A DNA stretch of 5,072 bases, taken from Fidelibacterota bacterium 46_43. GTDB lineage: Bacteria > Fidelibacterota > Fidelibacteria > Fidelibacterales > Fidelibacteraceae. The position numbers were made by a program, and so were the translations under genes. The notes below the pieces were generated by a model that did not search any database, was not told the origin of the DNA, and saw only the letters and a program-made list of their open reading frames with translations. The DNA is taken from positions 1 through 5,072 of the forward strand of contig LGGY01000202.1 of assembly GCA_001509335.1 (NCBI GenBank), in the 5' to 3' direction. Of this stretch, positions 1 through 5,072 are shown piece after piece (the first letter of the stretch is position 1; each line of letters opens with the position of its first letter).

Positions 1-21
1 TCTGGGAGGCTTAAGTTCTCT

Positions 22-810
22 TTATCCATCCTGGGTATCCACGCTCTCTTCCAGGGATTCGATAACTTCTGATCTTAATTCAGCCAATTCAGTGGCAAGG
101 TTATTTTCAACAACAAGATCACCCATCCTGATCCTGATTCCCGCAATCAGCTCTGGATTTATTTCAATTTCCATATTCACATTTCTGTCAGCAAGCGCAC
201 TGAAGGTGCGAACAAGTGAGCGTTGTTGTTCAGGGGTAAGCTCTTTGGCTGAGACAACATTCACAGTCGGCGTTCTTTCTGCAAGAGAATCCCTGATGGT
301 TCTAACCTGGGGCATATCACTTTTACCCATGTCCCAGATTTCTTTGTTTAATTCCTCGATGAGCATCTCATGCGTTTTTTCAGGTGTTGTTTTAGAAAGC
401 ACCTGGCTGCTAATATTCAAGATTGTTTGGACAAGTTCTTGTTCTAACTCTTCCATTTCCAATCTTTGACGTTTTTCTGCTTCGTTTTCTGCGTCCCTGA
501 TAATTCTCTCAGCTTCTTTTTGGGTTTCCTGCAGCAATGCTTCACTTTCCGCCTGTGCTTTTTGATATGCTTCTTCAAGTCGAGCTTCAATTTCTTTATC
601 GATATTTGCTAATCGATTTTCGATTCGTGTTAATTTCTCTTCTGCTTCTTTTTCTTTTTCTTTCGCATTCAACAACATTTGTTCTTTTTCCTGAGAACGT
701 TCTTCGATGCGCTTTACAGTCGGTTTAAACAGCAGGAAGTAAAGCGCGACAGCAGTAACAAGAAAATTTATTATTTGGGCCAGAATTGTTGTAAGATCAA
801 TATCCAGCAT
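22..810 (-). CDS. atpF: N-type ATPase subunit b with a delta-like C-terminal domain
   Basis: This 262-residue protein is the peripheral stalk (stator) subunit that holds the catalytic head against the membrane motor. Residues about 5-29 form one hydrophobic membrane helix. Residues 31-160 are a highly charged Glu/Lys/Arg/Gln-rich stretch with coiled-coil character. The last 90 residues resemble the C-terminal half of the F-ATPase delta subunit: the stretch around 220-245 (ELIAGIRIRMGDLVVENN and after) follows the delta pattern of a Gly-hydrophobic-basic run, then GD and a hydrophobic pair. An ordinary b subunit is about 160 residues, and no separate atpH is present, so this is best read as a b-delta fusion, as expected for N-ATPases. 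The ATG at 810 has AAGGAG seven bases upstream (818-823). It follows atpE by 17 bases. The TAA lies at 22-24; atpA is expected next, beyond the window edge. Confidence 0.93.
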   Translation of the reverse strand: MLDIDLTTILAQIINFLVTAVALYFLLFKPTVKRIEERSQEKEQMLLNAKEKEKEAEEKLTRIENRLANIDKEIEARLEEAYQKAQAESEALLQETQKEAERIIRDAENEAEKRQRLEMEELEQELVQTILNISSQVLSKTTPEKTHEMLIEELNKEIWDMGKSDMPQVRTIRDSLAERTPTVNVVSAKELTPEQQRSLVRTFSALADRNVNMEIEINPELIAGIRIRMGDLVVENNLATELAELRSEVIESLEESVDTQDG

Positions 811-827
811 TTAAAATCTCCTTATTT

Positions 828-1100
828 TTAAAAGAATCGATCGAGCAAGGGGTTAGCAAAAATCAAAACCAAAATGACCAGCAGAACATAAATCGCTGTT
901 GATTCAAGCAAAGCCATTGAAATAAGCAAAGTTGTGCGCAGATCATTAGCTGCATCCGGTTGGCGTGTAATGCCATCCAGCGCCTTCTGAACAGCGATCC
1001 CTTCCATCACCGCAGGGACAATACAACCTAAAATGATCCCAATAGTAGAACCAAGGATTGTAAGGACAGTGATGAGGGTTGAAGAATCGAGTTGCCACAT
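828..1100 (-). CDS. atpE: N-type ATPase rotor subunit c
   Basis: This 90-residue hairpin protein of two membrane helices builds the ion-carrying rotor ring. Helix 1 (about 8-40) is Gly/Ile rich and carries PAVMEG with Glu33. The polar loop holds the conserved RQP (46-48), which contacts gamma and epsilon. Helix 2 (about 55-82) carries ESTAIY with Glu66, Ser67, Thr68 and Tyr71. Aligned by eye with sodium-binding c subunits such as that of Ilyobacter tartaricus, Glu66, Ser67, Thr68 and Tyr71 match its Glu65, Ser66, Thr67 and Tyr70, while Glu33 takes the place of Gln32. Two glutamates per site are also known from the Fusobacterium sodium rotor. Sodium specificity is therefore likely but inferred; one Burkholderia N-ATPase ring has been reported as proton specific. 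AAAGGA (1111-1116) lies ten bases before the ATG. Confidence 0.96.
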   Translation of the reverse strand: MWQLDSSTLITVLTILGSTIGIILGCIVPAVMEGIAVQKALDGITRQPDAANDLRTTLLISMALLESTAIYVLLVILVLIFANPLLDRFF

Positions 1101-1126
1101 AATTTTCTATTCCTTTCTAATTGTAT

Positions 1127-1816
1127 TTAGCTTTTTGAAAGCTCTTGTTGGAGTTGTCGTCGTTCTTCTTCCATCTCTTCGACTTCGATAGCAGAAGCAA
1201 TGTAAAGAGAGGCTAACACAAGGAATATGTAAGCTTGAAGAACGCCGGTAAGCATACTTAATGCTGCTAATGGAAGGGGAACCAGAAATGGGATCAATGA
1301 AAAAACGATTGCGACGATCAAATCTGTACTGAGAATGTTCCCAAAGAGTCGGATAGCCAGGGATAAGGTGCGAGAGAATTGGCTGATGATCTCCAAGGGT
1401 AATATGAAAACGGGATTAGCAAAGTCTTTTAAATACTGCCATAGTCCTTTTTCCCGTATGCCGTAGAAATGAACGGCGAAGAAGACCACAACAGCAAGCG
1501 CAATTGTTGTATTAAGATTCGCGGTGGGAGAAACCATCAAAGGGAAAATGCTAAAAATATTTGCAAGTACCAAGAATATCGCTAATGTTCCCAGGATGGT
1601 TAAATATTTCGACACATTTGTATCTTCAGGCATCACTGATTTGACAATGTTGTTGATCATTTCTACGATCATTTCACCTGCTGTAGGTTGAAATTTGCGA
1701 ATTAGATATGCGGCAGTGATAATGATCACCATCATGACCCAGGTTGATATCACCGTATTGGTTATCGGTAATCCGAAAAGATAGAACACAACTTGCGGCG
1801 ATATTGCCTCCATCAT
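1127..1816 (-). CDS. atpB: N-type ATPase subunit a (membrane stator channel)
   Basis: This 229-residue polytopic membrane protein forms the ion half-channels beside the c-ring. Hydrophobic segments lie near residues 15-39, 71-92, 102-120, 135-187 (at least two helices) and 190-211. The essential arginine that faces the c-ring glutamate is Arg156 in LSLAIRLFGN, matching E. coli Arg210. The last helix has GVLQAYIFLVLASLYI with Gln194, matching E. coli Gln252. The C-terminal tail (211-229) is highly charged. The length is typical of short bacterial and N-type a subunits. Two adjacent ATG codons begin the frame (1816 and 1813). AAAGGA at 1820-1825 is three bases from the first and six from the second, so the second, giving a protein one residue shorter, may be the one used. 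It follows atpR by 12 bases and precedes atpE by 26. Confidence 0.96.
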   Translation of the reverse strand: MMEAISPQVVFYLFGLPITNTVISTWVMMVIIITAAYLIRKFQPTAGEMIVEMINNIVKSVMPEDTNVSKYLTILGTLAIFLVLANIFSIFPLMVSPTANLNTTIALAVVVFFAVHFYGIREKGLWQYLKDFANPVFILPLEIISQFSRTLSLAIRLFGNILSTDLIVAIVFSLIPFLVPLPLAALSMLTGVLQAYIFLVLASLYIASAIEVEEMEEERRQLQQELSKS

Positions 1817-1828
1817 TAATCCTTTATC

Positions 1829-2131
1829 TTAGTGAATATTTCCTTTATTAGATTCGAATCTTTTTTGCCAAATAAACAATATCAAAATCCTGGAAGTCAT
1901 ATAAGATGCAAAAACAATTAATAATGCAGCAATTGAATAAAATCCAGCTGCAATAAAAATTATAGAAATAAAAATCCAACGAATGATTGCCCCACCAATA
2001 ATCAACCTTTTGCTGCTGCGAATCCTATCTGGATGGATTATCTTCACTGACCACCATTGGGACTTTAAAACAATGAAAGCTGTTCCTGCGCCAAGGGTGA
2101 TCCATAGTATAGAGGAAAGTACTTTCATCAT
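1829..2131 (-). CDS. atpR: N-type ATPase accessory membrane protein AtpR
   Basis: This 100-residue membrane protein has three hydrophobic segments (about 4-22, 44-64 and 66-89), with a basic stretch between the first two (HPDRIRSSKR, 33-42). Position between the AtpI-like atpQ and atpB, size and topology identify it as AtpR, a protein found only with N-type ATPases. Arg51 sits at the start of the second segment and Arg81 inside the third. In the family, arginines in the membrane helices have been proposed to interact with the c-subunit carboxylate, perhaps during ring assembly; whether these two are the conserved ones was not tested. The ATG overlaps the atpQ stop codon (ATGA, 2128-2131), implying translational coupling, and GGAG lies six bases upstream. 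A second ATG follows at once (2128). Sequence similarity in this family is low, so the call leans on synteny. Confidence 0.85.
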   Translation of the reverse strand: MMKVLSSILWITLGAGTAFIVLKSQWWSVKIIHPDRIRSSKRLIIGGAIIRWIFISIIFIAAGFYSIAALLIVFASYMTSRILILFIWQKRFESNKGNIH

Positions 2132-2403
2132 TCATCGCTCCGGTTTTTGGTATTCCGATTTTTAAATTTTGTTCTCAGCATTTCTAAGTGGATGTATTTA
2201 TAAAGGTTGTAATAACCGACAAAGATGCCAACAAGTAAGAGTAAAAATGTAAAAGTGTATCCGGATCCAGCTGTCTTGCTGTCAATTTGGTATCCAAGTA
2301 AAACGCCGCCAAAGATTGGCAATGCAAGCTCCCATCCCAAAGTTGTGAGAGAAAGGCTCCTGGAATACTTCTTTGTTTTTTTACGCTGTTGTTCAATAGA
2401 CAT
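2128..2403 (-). CDS. atpQ: N-type ATPase AtpI-like membrane protein AtpQ
   Basis: This 91-residue protein has a basic N-terminus (RKKTKK, 7-12), two membrane helices (about 21-39 and 49-70) and a basic C-terminal tail. The pattern GWELALPIFGGVLLGYQID (23-41) fits the AtpI / F0F1-ATPase gene 1 family, whose F-type members are linked to c-ring assembly and cation handling. Its place between atpC and atpR is the hallmark of N-ATPase operons, where this gene is called atpQ. Its specific role here is inferred from the family. The ATG is the only sensible start in the frame, yet the 19 bases between it and the atpC stop hold no clear ribosome binding site, so translation may depend on ribosomes ending atpC. 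The 3' end overlaps atpR by four bases. Confidence 0.88.
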   Translation of the reverse strand: MSIEQQRKKTKKYSRSLSLTTLGWELALPIFGGVLLGYQIDSKTAGSGYTFTFLLLLVGIFVGYYNLYKYIHLEMLRTKFKNRNTKNRSDE

Positions 2404-2422
2404 ATTAAATTGATTACATTTC

Positions 2423-2782
2423 TTAATTTTGGTTCAAATCTAATTTTTCTATCAATGAAGTCATCAAGCGATCGTAGTCATTTTCAGATTCTTCAGTAAT
2501 TTCAAGAGGTGTCGCTGACACTTTGCCGGGTGTGAGAATGATCACTTGATTATCCCTGATGTCCAGCACACCTGCATGTAATTCAATCTGGTTTTCGCCA
2601 TCCAAAGAACGGAAGCGAACTGGCCCCTGGATCGTTTCTGCAATCAGCGGTGCATGCCCGGGCTTTATCCCGATGGGGCAGCCGTCTGCAAGTGGGACGT
2701 TGACCGAATAGAGTGCTTCTTCATCGAGGATACTGCCCTCCGGGGTGAGGACATTGAGGCTCAAGAGTGATCCTATACTCAT
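2423..2782 (-). CDS. atpC: N-type ATPase subunit epsilon, short C-terminus
   Basis: This 119-residue protein is the epsilon subunit of the central stalk, bridging gamma and the c-ring. Residues about 5-86 form the expected beta-sandwich: GIKPGHAPL (38-46) matches the family motif usually written GILPGHAPL, and ELHAGVLDIRDNQVII (67-82) matches the GGF-EV-DN-V strand pair. After it only about 30 residues remain, enough for roughly one helix (about 98-115). Usual F-type epsilon subunits are about 130-140 residues and carry two C-terminal helices that can inhibit ATP hydrolysis, so that form of control may be weak or absent here. The ATG overlaps the atpD TGA (ATGA, 2779-2782). GGAGG at 2793-2797, inside the end of atpD, is ten bases upstream. 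Confidence 0.95.
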   Translation of the reverse strand: MSIGSLLSLNVLTPEGSILDEEALYSVNVPLADGCPIGIKPGHAPLIAETIQGPVRFRSLDGENQIELHAGVLDIRDNQVIILTPGKVSATPLEITEESENDYDRLMTSLIEKLDLNQN

Positions 2783-4212
2783 TGAGAAACATCCTCCATG
2801 ATCTGTTTTGCCTTTTCCATGGCGTCATCAATGGTGCCTACCATGTAAAATGCCTGCTCAGGAATGGAATCGTGTCTGCCTTCTAAAATTTCCTTAAAGC
2901 CTCTGATTGTCTCTTCCAATGGTACAAACTTCCCGGGGTTGCCCGTGAATTCTTCTGCTGAAAAAAAAGGTTGCGATAAGAAGCGCTGAATTCTTCGGGC
3001 TCTTATGACCGTTTTCTGATCCCGCTCACTCAATTCTTCCATCCCCAAAATAGCGATCACATCTTGTAAGTCTTCGTAACGTGCAAGTGTCGATTTGACT
3101 TCCATTGCCACGTCGTAATGTTCCTGGCCGACGATTTGGGGCGCAAGCATTGACGATGAAGAATTTAGAGGGTCTATGGACGGATAAATACCAAGGTCAA
3201 CCAGGTGTCTTGATAAAACCGTTGAGGCGTCCAAGTGAGCAAATGTTGCTGCTACTGCCGGGTCTGTCAGGTCATCGGCAGGAACATAAACAGCCTGAAC
3301 GGAGGTGACGCTTCCGGAAGATGTTGTTGTTATCCGTTCTTGAAGTGCACCCATTTCAGATTCAAGGGTAGGTTGATAACCCACCTCACTGGGAAGGCGG
3401 CCTAAGAGGGCTGAGACCTCTGATCCTGCTTGAATATAGCGGAAAATGTTATCGATAAAAACAAGAATTGGTCGGTTCTCGTAGTCTCGGAAGTATTCCG
3501 CCATCGTAAGCGCCGTCAGGGGTGTTCGAAGTCGAGCCCCCGGGGGTTCATTCATTTGTCCAAAAACAAGTACAGAAGATTTCAAAACTTCACGACGATT
3601 TAATTCGAGATAAAGATCATTCCCTTCACGACTTCGTTCTCCAACGCCAGCAAAAACAACGTACCCGGAATATTTTTTTGTTGCATTTCGCATGAGTTCT
3701 ATGATGAGGATGGTTTTTCCAACACCAGCACCACCGAATAAGCCAATTTTTCCGCCACGTGGGTAAGGTGTCAGCAAATCGATGGATTTTACACCCGTGA
3801 TAAAGGGGGTGGTTACAACCCGCTGATCTCGAAGGGGGGGAGATTTTACATGTATTGGGGATCTCCGAACTTGATCTGAAATCTTGCCCTTATTATCGAT
3901 GGGTTCACCGAGAACATTAAACATACGACCCAAAGTTTGTTTTCCAACAGGAACCTTGATCGGTCCACCGGTGTCCTCGACGATTAAACCACGTTGTAAT
4001 CCGGCGGTGGATCCCATTGCAACAGTTCTCACTGTGTTTGCATCGATGTGCTCCTGGACTTCAAGGATCAAATCCTTTTGGTGCCCTTTGGTTACCCTCA
4101 GTGCATTATGGATACTGGGCAGGTCACCCGTCTCGAACTCAACGTCTACAACAACACCAACAGCTCGAACGATAATGCCACGGTTTAATTTTTCAAGGAT
4201 TGTTGTTTTCAA
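2779..4212 (-). CDS. atpD: N-type ATPase catalytic subunit beta
   Basis: This 477-residue catalytic subunit of the rotary ATPase head binds and hydrolyses (or makes) ATP on the cytoplasmic face. An N-terminal beta-barrel (about 12-85) precedes the nucleotide-binding domain with Walker A GGAGVGKT (160-167; Lys166, Thr167), GERSREGNDLY with catalytic Glu192 and Arg193, FGQMNEPPGAR (218-227), Walker B Asp254 in LVFIDNIFR, and adenine-facing Tyr343 in GIYP. The C-terminal helical domain contains the DELSEED-type loop as EELSERD (392-398). Differences from common F-type beta are NSSSSML (350-356) where DSTSRQL or DSTSRML is usual, and Arg397 in the loop. The catalytic core is intact. The start is TTG: it is the only plausible start before an in-frame stop at 4237-4239, it has GAGGGA five bases upstream, and it places the N-terminus at the family position. 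It is the first gene of the operon. Confidence 0.97.
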   Translation of the reverse strand: MKTTILEKLNRGIIVRAVGVVVDVEFETGDLPSIHNALRVTKGHQKDLILEVQEHIDANTVRTVAMGSTAGLQRGLIVEDTGGPIKVPVGKQTLGRMFNVLGEPIDNKGKISDQVRRSPIHVKSPPLRDQRVVTTPFITGVKSIDLLTPYPRGGKIGLFGGAGVGKTILIIELMRNATKKYSGYVVFAGVGERSREGNDLYLELNRREVLKSSVLVFGQMNEPPGARLRTPLTALTMAEYFRDYENRPILVFIDNIFRYIQAGSEVSALLGRLPSEVGYQPTLESEMGALQERITTTSSGSVTSVQAVYVPADDLTDPAVAATFAHLDASTVLSRHLVDLGIYPSIDPLNSSSSMLAPQIVGQEHYDVAMEVKSTLARYEDLQDVIAILGMEELSERDQKTVIRARRIQRFLSQPFFSAEEFTGNPGKFVPLEETIRGFKEILEGRHDSIPEQAFYMVGTIDDAMEKAKQIMEDVSQ

Positions 4213-4217
4213 AAAGA

Positions 4218-4223
4218 TCCCTC
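4218..4223 (-). promoter_or_regulatory. Ribosome binding site for atpD (TTG start)
   Basis: GAGGGA on the minus strand sits five bases before the TTG at 4212-4210. It supports the unusual start codon, because no ATG or GTG lies in frame between the upstream stop codon (4237-4239) and the conserved N-terminal beta-barrel. Confidence 0.7.
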
Positions 4224-4283
4224 GTTTGTCTCTATCTTAACCTGCAATAAATCAATATTAGCTGGGTATAAAATTCAGCCTTA

Positions 4284-4312
4284 ATTATCCATAAATCAGG
4301 ATGACTTGTCAA
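4284..4312 (-). promoter_or_regulatory. Sigma70-type promoter of the atp operon
   Basis: On the minus strand a perfect TTGACA (-35, 4312-4307) is followed after exactly 17 bases by GATAAT (-10, 4289-4284; five of six matches to TATAAT). Transcription would begin near 4277, leaving an untranslated leader of about 65 bases before the atpD start at 4212. It lies downstream of the superoxide reductase gene and of the hairpin at 4351-4396, so the ATPase operon can be transcribed on its own. No obvious operator flanks it. The call rests on sequence match alone. Confidence 0.8.
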
Positions 4313-4350
4313 ATCATGTAAGCTTGTAACAAAGACTTATTAAATTTTAG

Positions 4351-4396
4351 AATACAGGCGTTTGCATTTTGCTGCACAAGCCTGTTCCACTGTATT
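4351..4396 (-). terminator. Imperfect hairpin after the superoxide reductase gene, candidate terminator
   Basis: Read on the minus strand, CAGGC (4384-4380) pairs with GCCTG (4359-4355) and inside it TGCA (4376-4373) pairs with TGCA (4366-4363), with two internal mismatches and a loop of about six bases. The flanks AATACAG (4396-4390) and the TATT after GCCTG offer alternative outer pairing. It begins ten bases after the reductase stop codon and precedes the atp promoter, the position expected of a terminator. The minus-strand tract after it (TATTCTAAAATTT) is a weak U-tract, while the plus-strand flank is much richer in T, so it may act poorly, or in both directions. Confidence 0.45.
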
Positions 4397-4406
4397 TTTT
4401 AATTTT

Positions 4407-4799
4407 TTATAAGACTTCGATGTCTTTTTTGCTTTCCCAAAGCCCGTGAATATTGCAAAAAGACATAGCCATCAATGCCCCGGATTCCTTAATTTTTACG
4501 GCAATCTTTACCTTGGGCTCTGTGTAGAGCGGACCTTGATTTGCACCTTTTATTGATTGTCCGTGTCCTCTAAAGTCAAACTTACCAACTTCGAAAGGGA
4601 ATTTACCGCTTTCTGGTTTAAAGTAAAGAGAGATCCATTCGATGTGATGCTCCGTTGTGTTTGGATGAGGGATTTCTTTTCCTATCGTTAGTGAAACAAG
4701 GAATTCTTCATCCACTTTGACTGAATCCGGGCATTCAATTACTGATGCGTGTTTTTCGCTTTTCCAATCTGCAGTCTGGAGATAGTCACCTAATGACAT
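4407..4799 (-). CDS. sor: Superoxide reductase, neelaredoxin type (one iron centre)
   Basis: This 130-residue cytoplasmic enzyme reduces superoxide to hydrogen peroxide without releasing oxygen, using electrons usually delivered by rubredoxin. All five ligands of the catalytic iron are visible: His18 (in EKH), His45 (IPHPNT), His51 (HHI), Cys115 and His118 (CNIHG). Glu16 and Lys17 match the catalytic pair of the EKHxP loop, but the loop proline is Ser20 here (EKHAS). There is no N-terminal desulforedoxin domain with its four-cysteine iron site, so this is the 1Fe class rather than desulfoferrodoxin. The ATG at 4799 is chosen because AAAGGA (4805-4810) lies five bases upstream and the protein then starts as family members do. 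A longer frame from a TTG at 4865 would add 22 residues of no known match. It follows the rubredoxin gene by 78 bases. Confidence 0.95.
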   Translation of the reverse strand: MSLGDYLQTADWKSEKHASVIECPDSVKVDEEFLVSLTIGKEIPHPNTTEHHIEWISLYFKPESGKFPFEVGKFDFRGHGQSIKGANQGPLYTEPKVKIAVKIKESGALMAMSFCNIHGLWESKKDIEVL

Positions 4800-4804
4800 T
4801 TTTA

Positions 4805-4810
4805 TCCTTT
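4805..4810 (-). promoter_or_regulatory. Ribosome binding site deciding the superoxide reductase start
   Basis: AAAGGA on the minus strand lies five bases before the ATG at 4799-4797. It favours this start over the in-frame TTG at 4865-4863, which has a weaker TAGGA upstream and would place 22 unconserved residues before the family N-terminus. Confidence 0.7.
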
Positions 4811-4877
4811 CAAATTTTATGGTTTCCTCGTTACTAATGATACCCAAGTATGGCTTATAATTCAAAAATGATCCTAA

Positions 4878-5039
4878 TTAATCGATTTTCTCAAATTCTT
4901 CTTTCCCTAAGCCACAATCAGGGCAAACCCAATCGTCCGGCAAATCCTCGAATGGGGTTCCCGGCTCAATCCCGCCCATTGGATCGCCTTCTGCAGGATC
5001 ATAGATATACCCACATGCGATACACTCGTAAGATGACAT
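4878..5039 (-). CDS. rub: Rubredoxin
   Basis: This 53-residue protein is a small cytoplasmic iron-only electron carrier. The single Fe(Cys)4 site is formed by Cys6 and Cys9 (CIACGY) and Cys39 and Cys42 (CPDCG). Tyr4, Tyr11, Tyr13 and Trp37 supply the usual aromatic core, and YIYDPAEGDP with GTPFEDLPDDWVCPDCG is typical of type I rubredoxins. The length equals the family norm of 52-54. The ATG has a strong AAAGGAG (5047-5053) seven bases upstream. Just downstream on the same strand lies superoxide reductase, for which rubredoxin is the known donor in many anaerobes, so electron supply to that enzyme is the likely job. Whether more genes precede it in the same transcript cannot be seen, since only 33 bases remain to the window edge. 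Confidence 0.97.
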   Translation of the reverse strand: MSSYECIACGYIYDPAEGDPMGGIEPGTPFEDLPDDWVCPDCGLGKEEFEKID

Positions 5040-5072
5040 TAGTGAACTCCTTTTCTATTCATAAACTAATTA

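Noticed and set aside
1..21. Start of atpA at the left edge
   Set aside because: The 21 bases after the atpF stop contain no start codon or ribosome binding site; atpA is expected but is not in the window.
92..469. 125-codon open frame on the plus strand inside atpF
   Set aside because: It is antisense to a well-supported gene, has no family features and no ribosome binding site of note; taken as a shadow frame.
2184..2396. 70-codon minus-strand frame overlapping atpQ in another frame
   Set aside because: The atpQ frame gives a clear AtpI-like protein with two membrane helices; this alternative shows no such pattern.
2961..2968. Run of eight A (T on the coding strand) in atpD as a possible frameshift
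   Set aside because: The reading frame stays open and the flanking protein, FLSQPFFSAEEFTG, is the expected family sequence.
3834..3840. Run of seven G (C on the coding strand) in atpD as a possible frameshift site
   Set aside because: The frame is intact through it and encodes SPPLRDQ at the expected family position, so there is no sign of slippage or sequencing error.
3884..4240. 118-codon plus-strand frame opposite the start of atpD
   Set aside because: It lies antisense to the conserved beta N-terminal barrel and has no recognisable protein features; the overlap explains it.
4260..4279. Small stem (GCTG with CAGC) in the atp leader as a possible riboswitch or attenuator
   Set aside because: It has only four base pairs and an 11-base loop, with no U-tract or known aptamer features.
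4800..4865. N-terminal extension of superoxide reductase from a TTG at 4865
   Set aside because: The added 22 residues match nothing in the family, and the ATG at 4799 has a good AAAGGA at the right distance.
5040..5072. Promoter for the rubredoxin gene at the right edge
   Set aside because: Only 33 bases are available, and beyond the ribosome binding site nothing with a -35 and -10 pair can be judged.

Overview
The window carries two gene groups, both read from the minus strand. It looks like part of the chromosome of an anaerobic or microaerophilic, AT-leaning bacterium. The anaerobe call rests on a rubredoxin followed by a superoxide reductase, the usual oxygen-defence pair of anaerobes. 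The phylum cannot be fixed from the sequence; an anaerobic Chloroflexota or deltaproteobacterial-type lineage is only a guess.

Right part (about 4400-5072): a 53-residue rubredoxin (4878-5039) is followed, 78 bases on, by a one-iron, neelaredoxin-type superoxide reductase (4407-4799). Rubredoxin is the usual electron donor to superoxide reductase, so the pair forms a short detoxification unit. After the reductase stop comes an imperfect hairpin (4351-4396), then a near-consensus sigma70-type promoter (TTGACA, 17 bases, GATAAT; 4284-4312) that would drive the genes to the left.

Left part (22-4212): seven genes in the transcribed order atpD (beta), atpC (epsilon), atpQ (AtpI-like), atpR, atpB (a), atpE (c), atpF (b with a delta-like C-terminus). 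The order D-C-Q-R-B-E-F, the presence of atpQ and atpR and the lack of a separate delta gene identify an N-type ATPase operon, a divergent, laterally mobile branch of F-type ATPases. The canonical order continues with atpA and atpG, expected beyond the left edge. Genes are tightly packed, with ATGA overlaps at atpD/atpC and atpQ/atpR and gaps of 12-26 bases elsewhere.

The catalytic beta subunit would work with the missing alpha and gamma subunits and epsilon on the cytoplasmic side. Subunit a, the c-ring and the b stalk form the membrane motor, while AtpQ and AtpR are small membrane proteins thought to help assembly or ion handling. The c subunit has glutamates in both helices (E33 and E66) plus S67, T68 and Y71, which matches sodium-binding rotor sites; sodium coupling is a prediction only. 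I see no undescribed system. The most notable points are the two-carboxylate rotor site, the b-delta fusion, several altered positions in beta, the short epsilon tail and the strong promoter paired with a TTG start.
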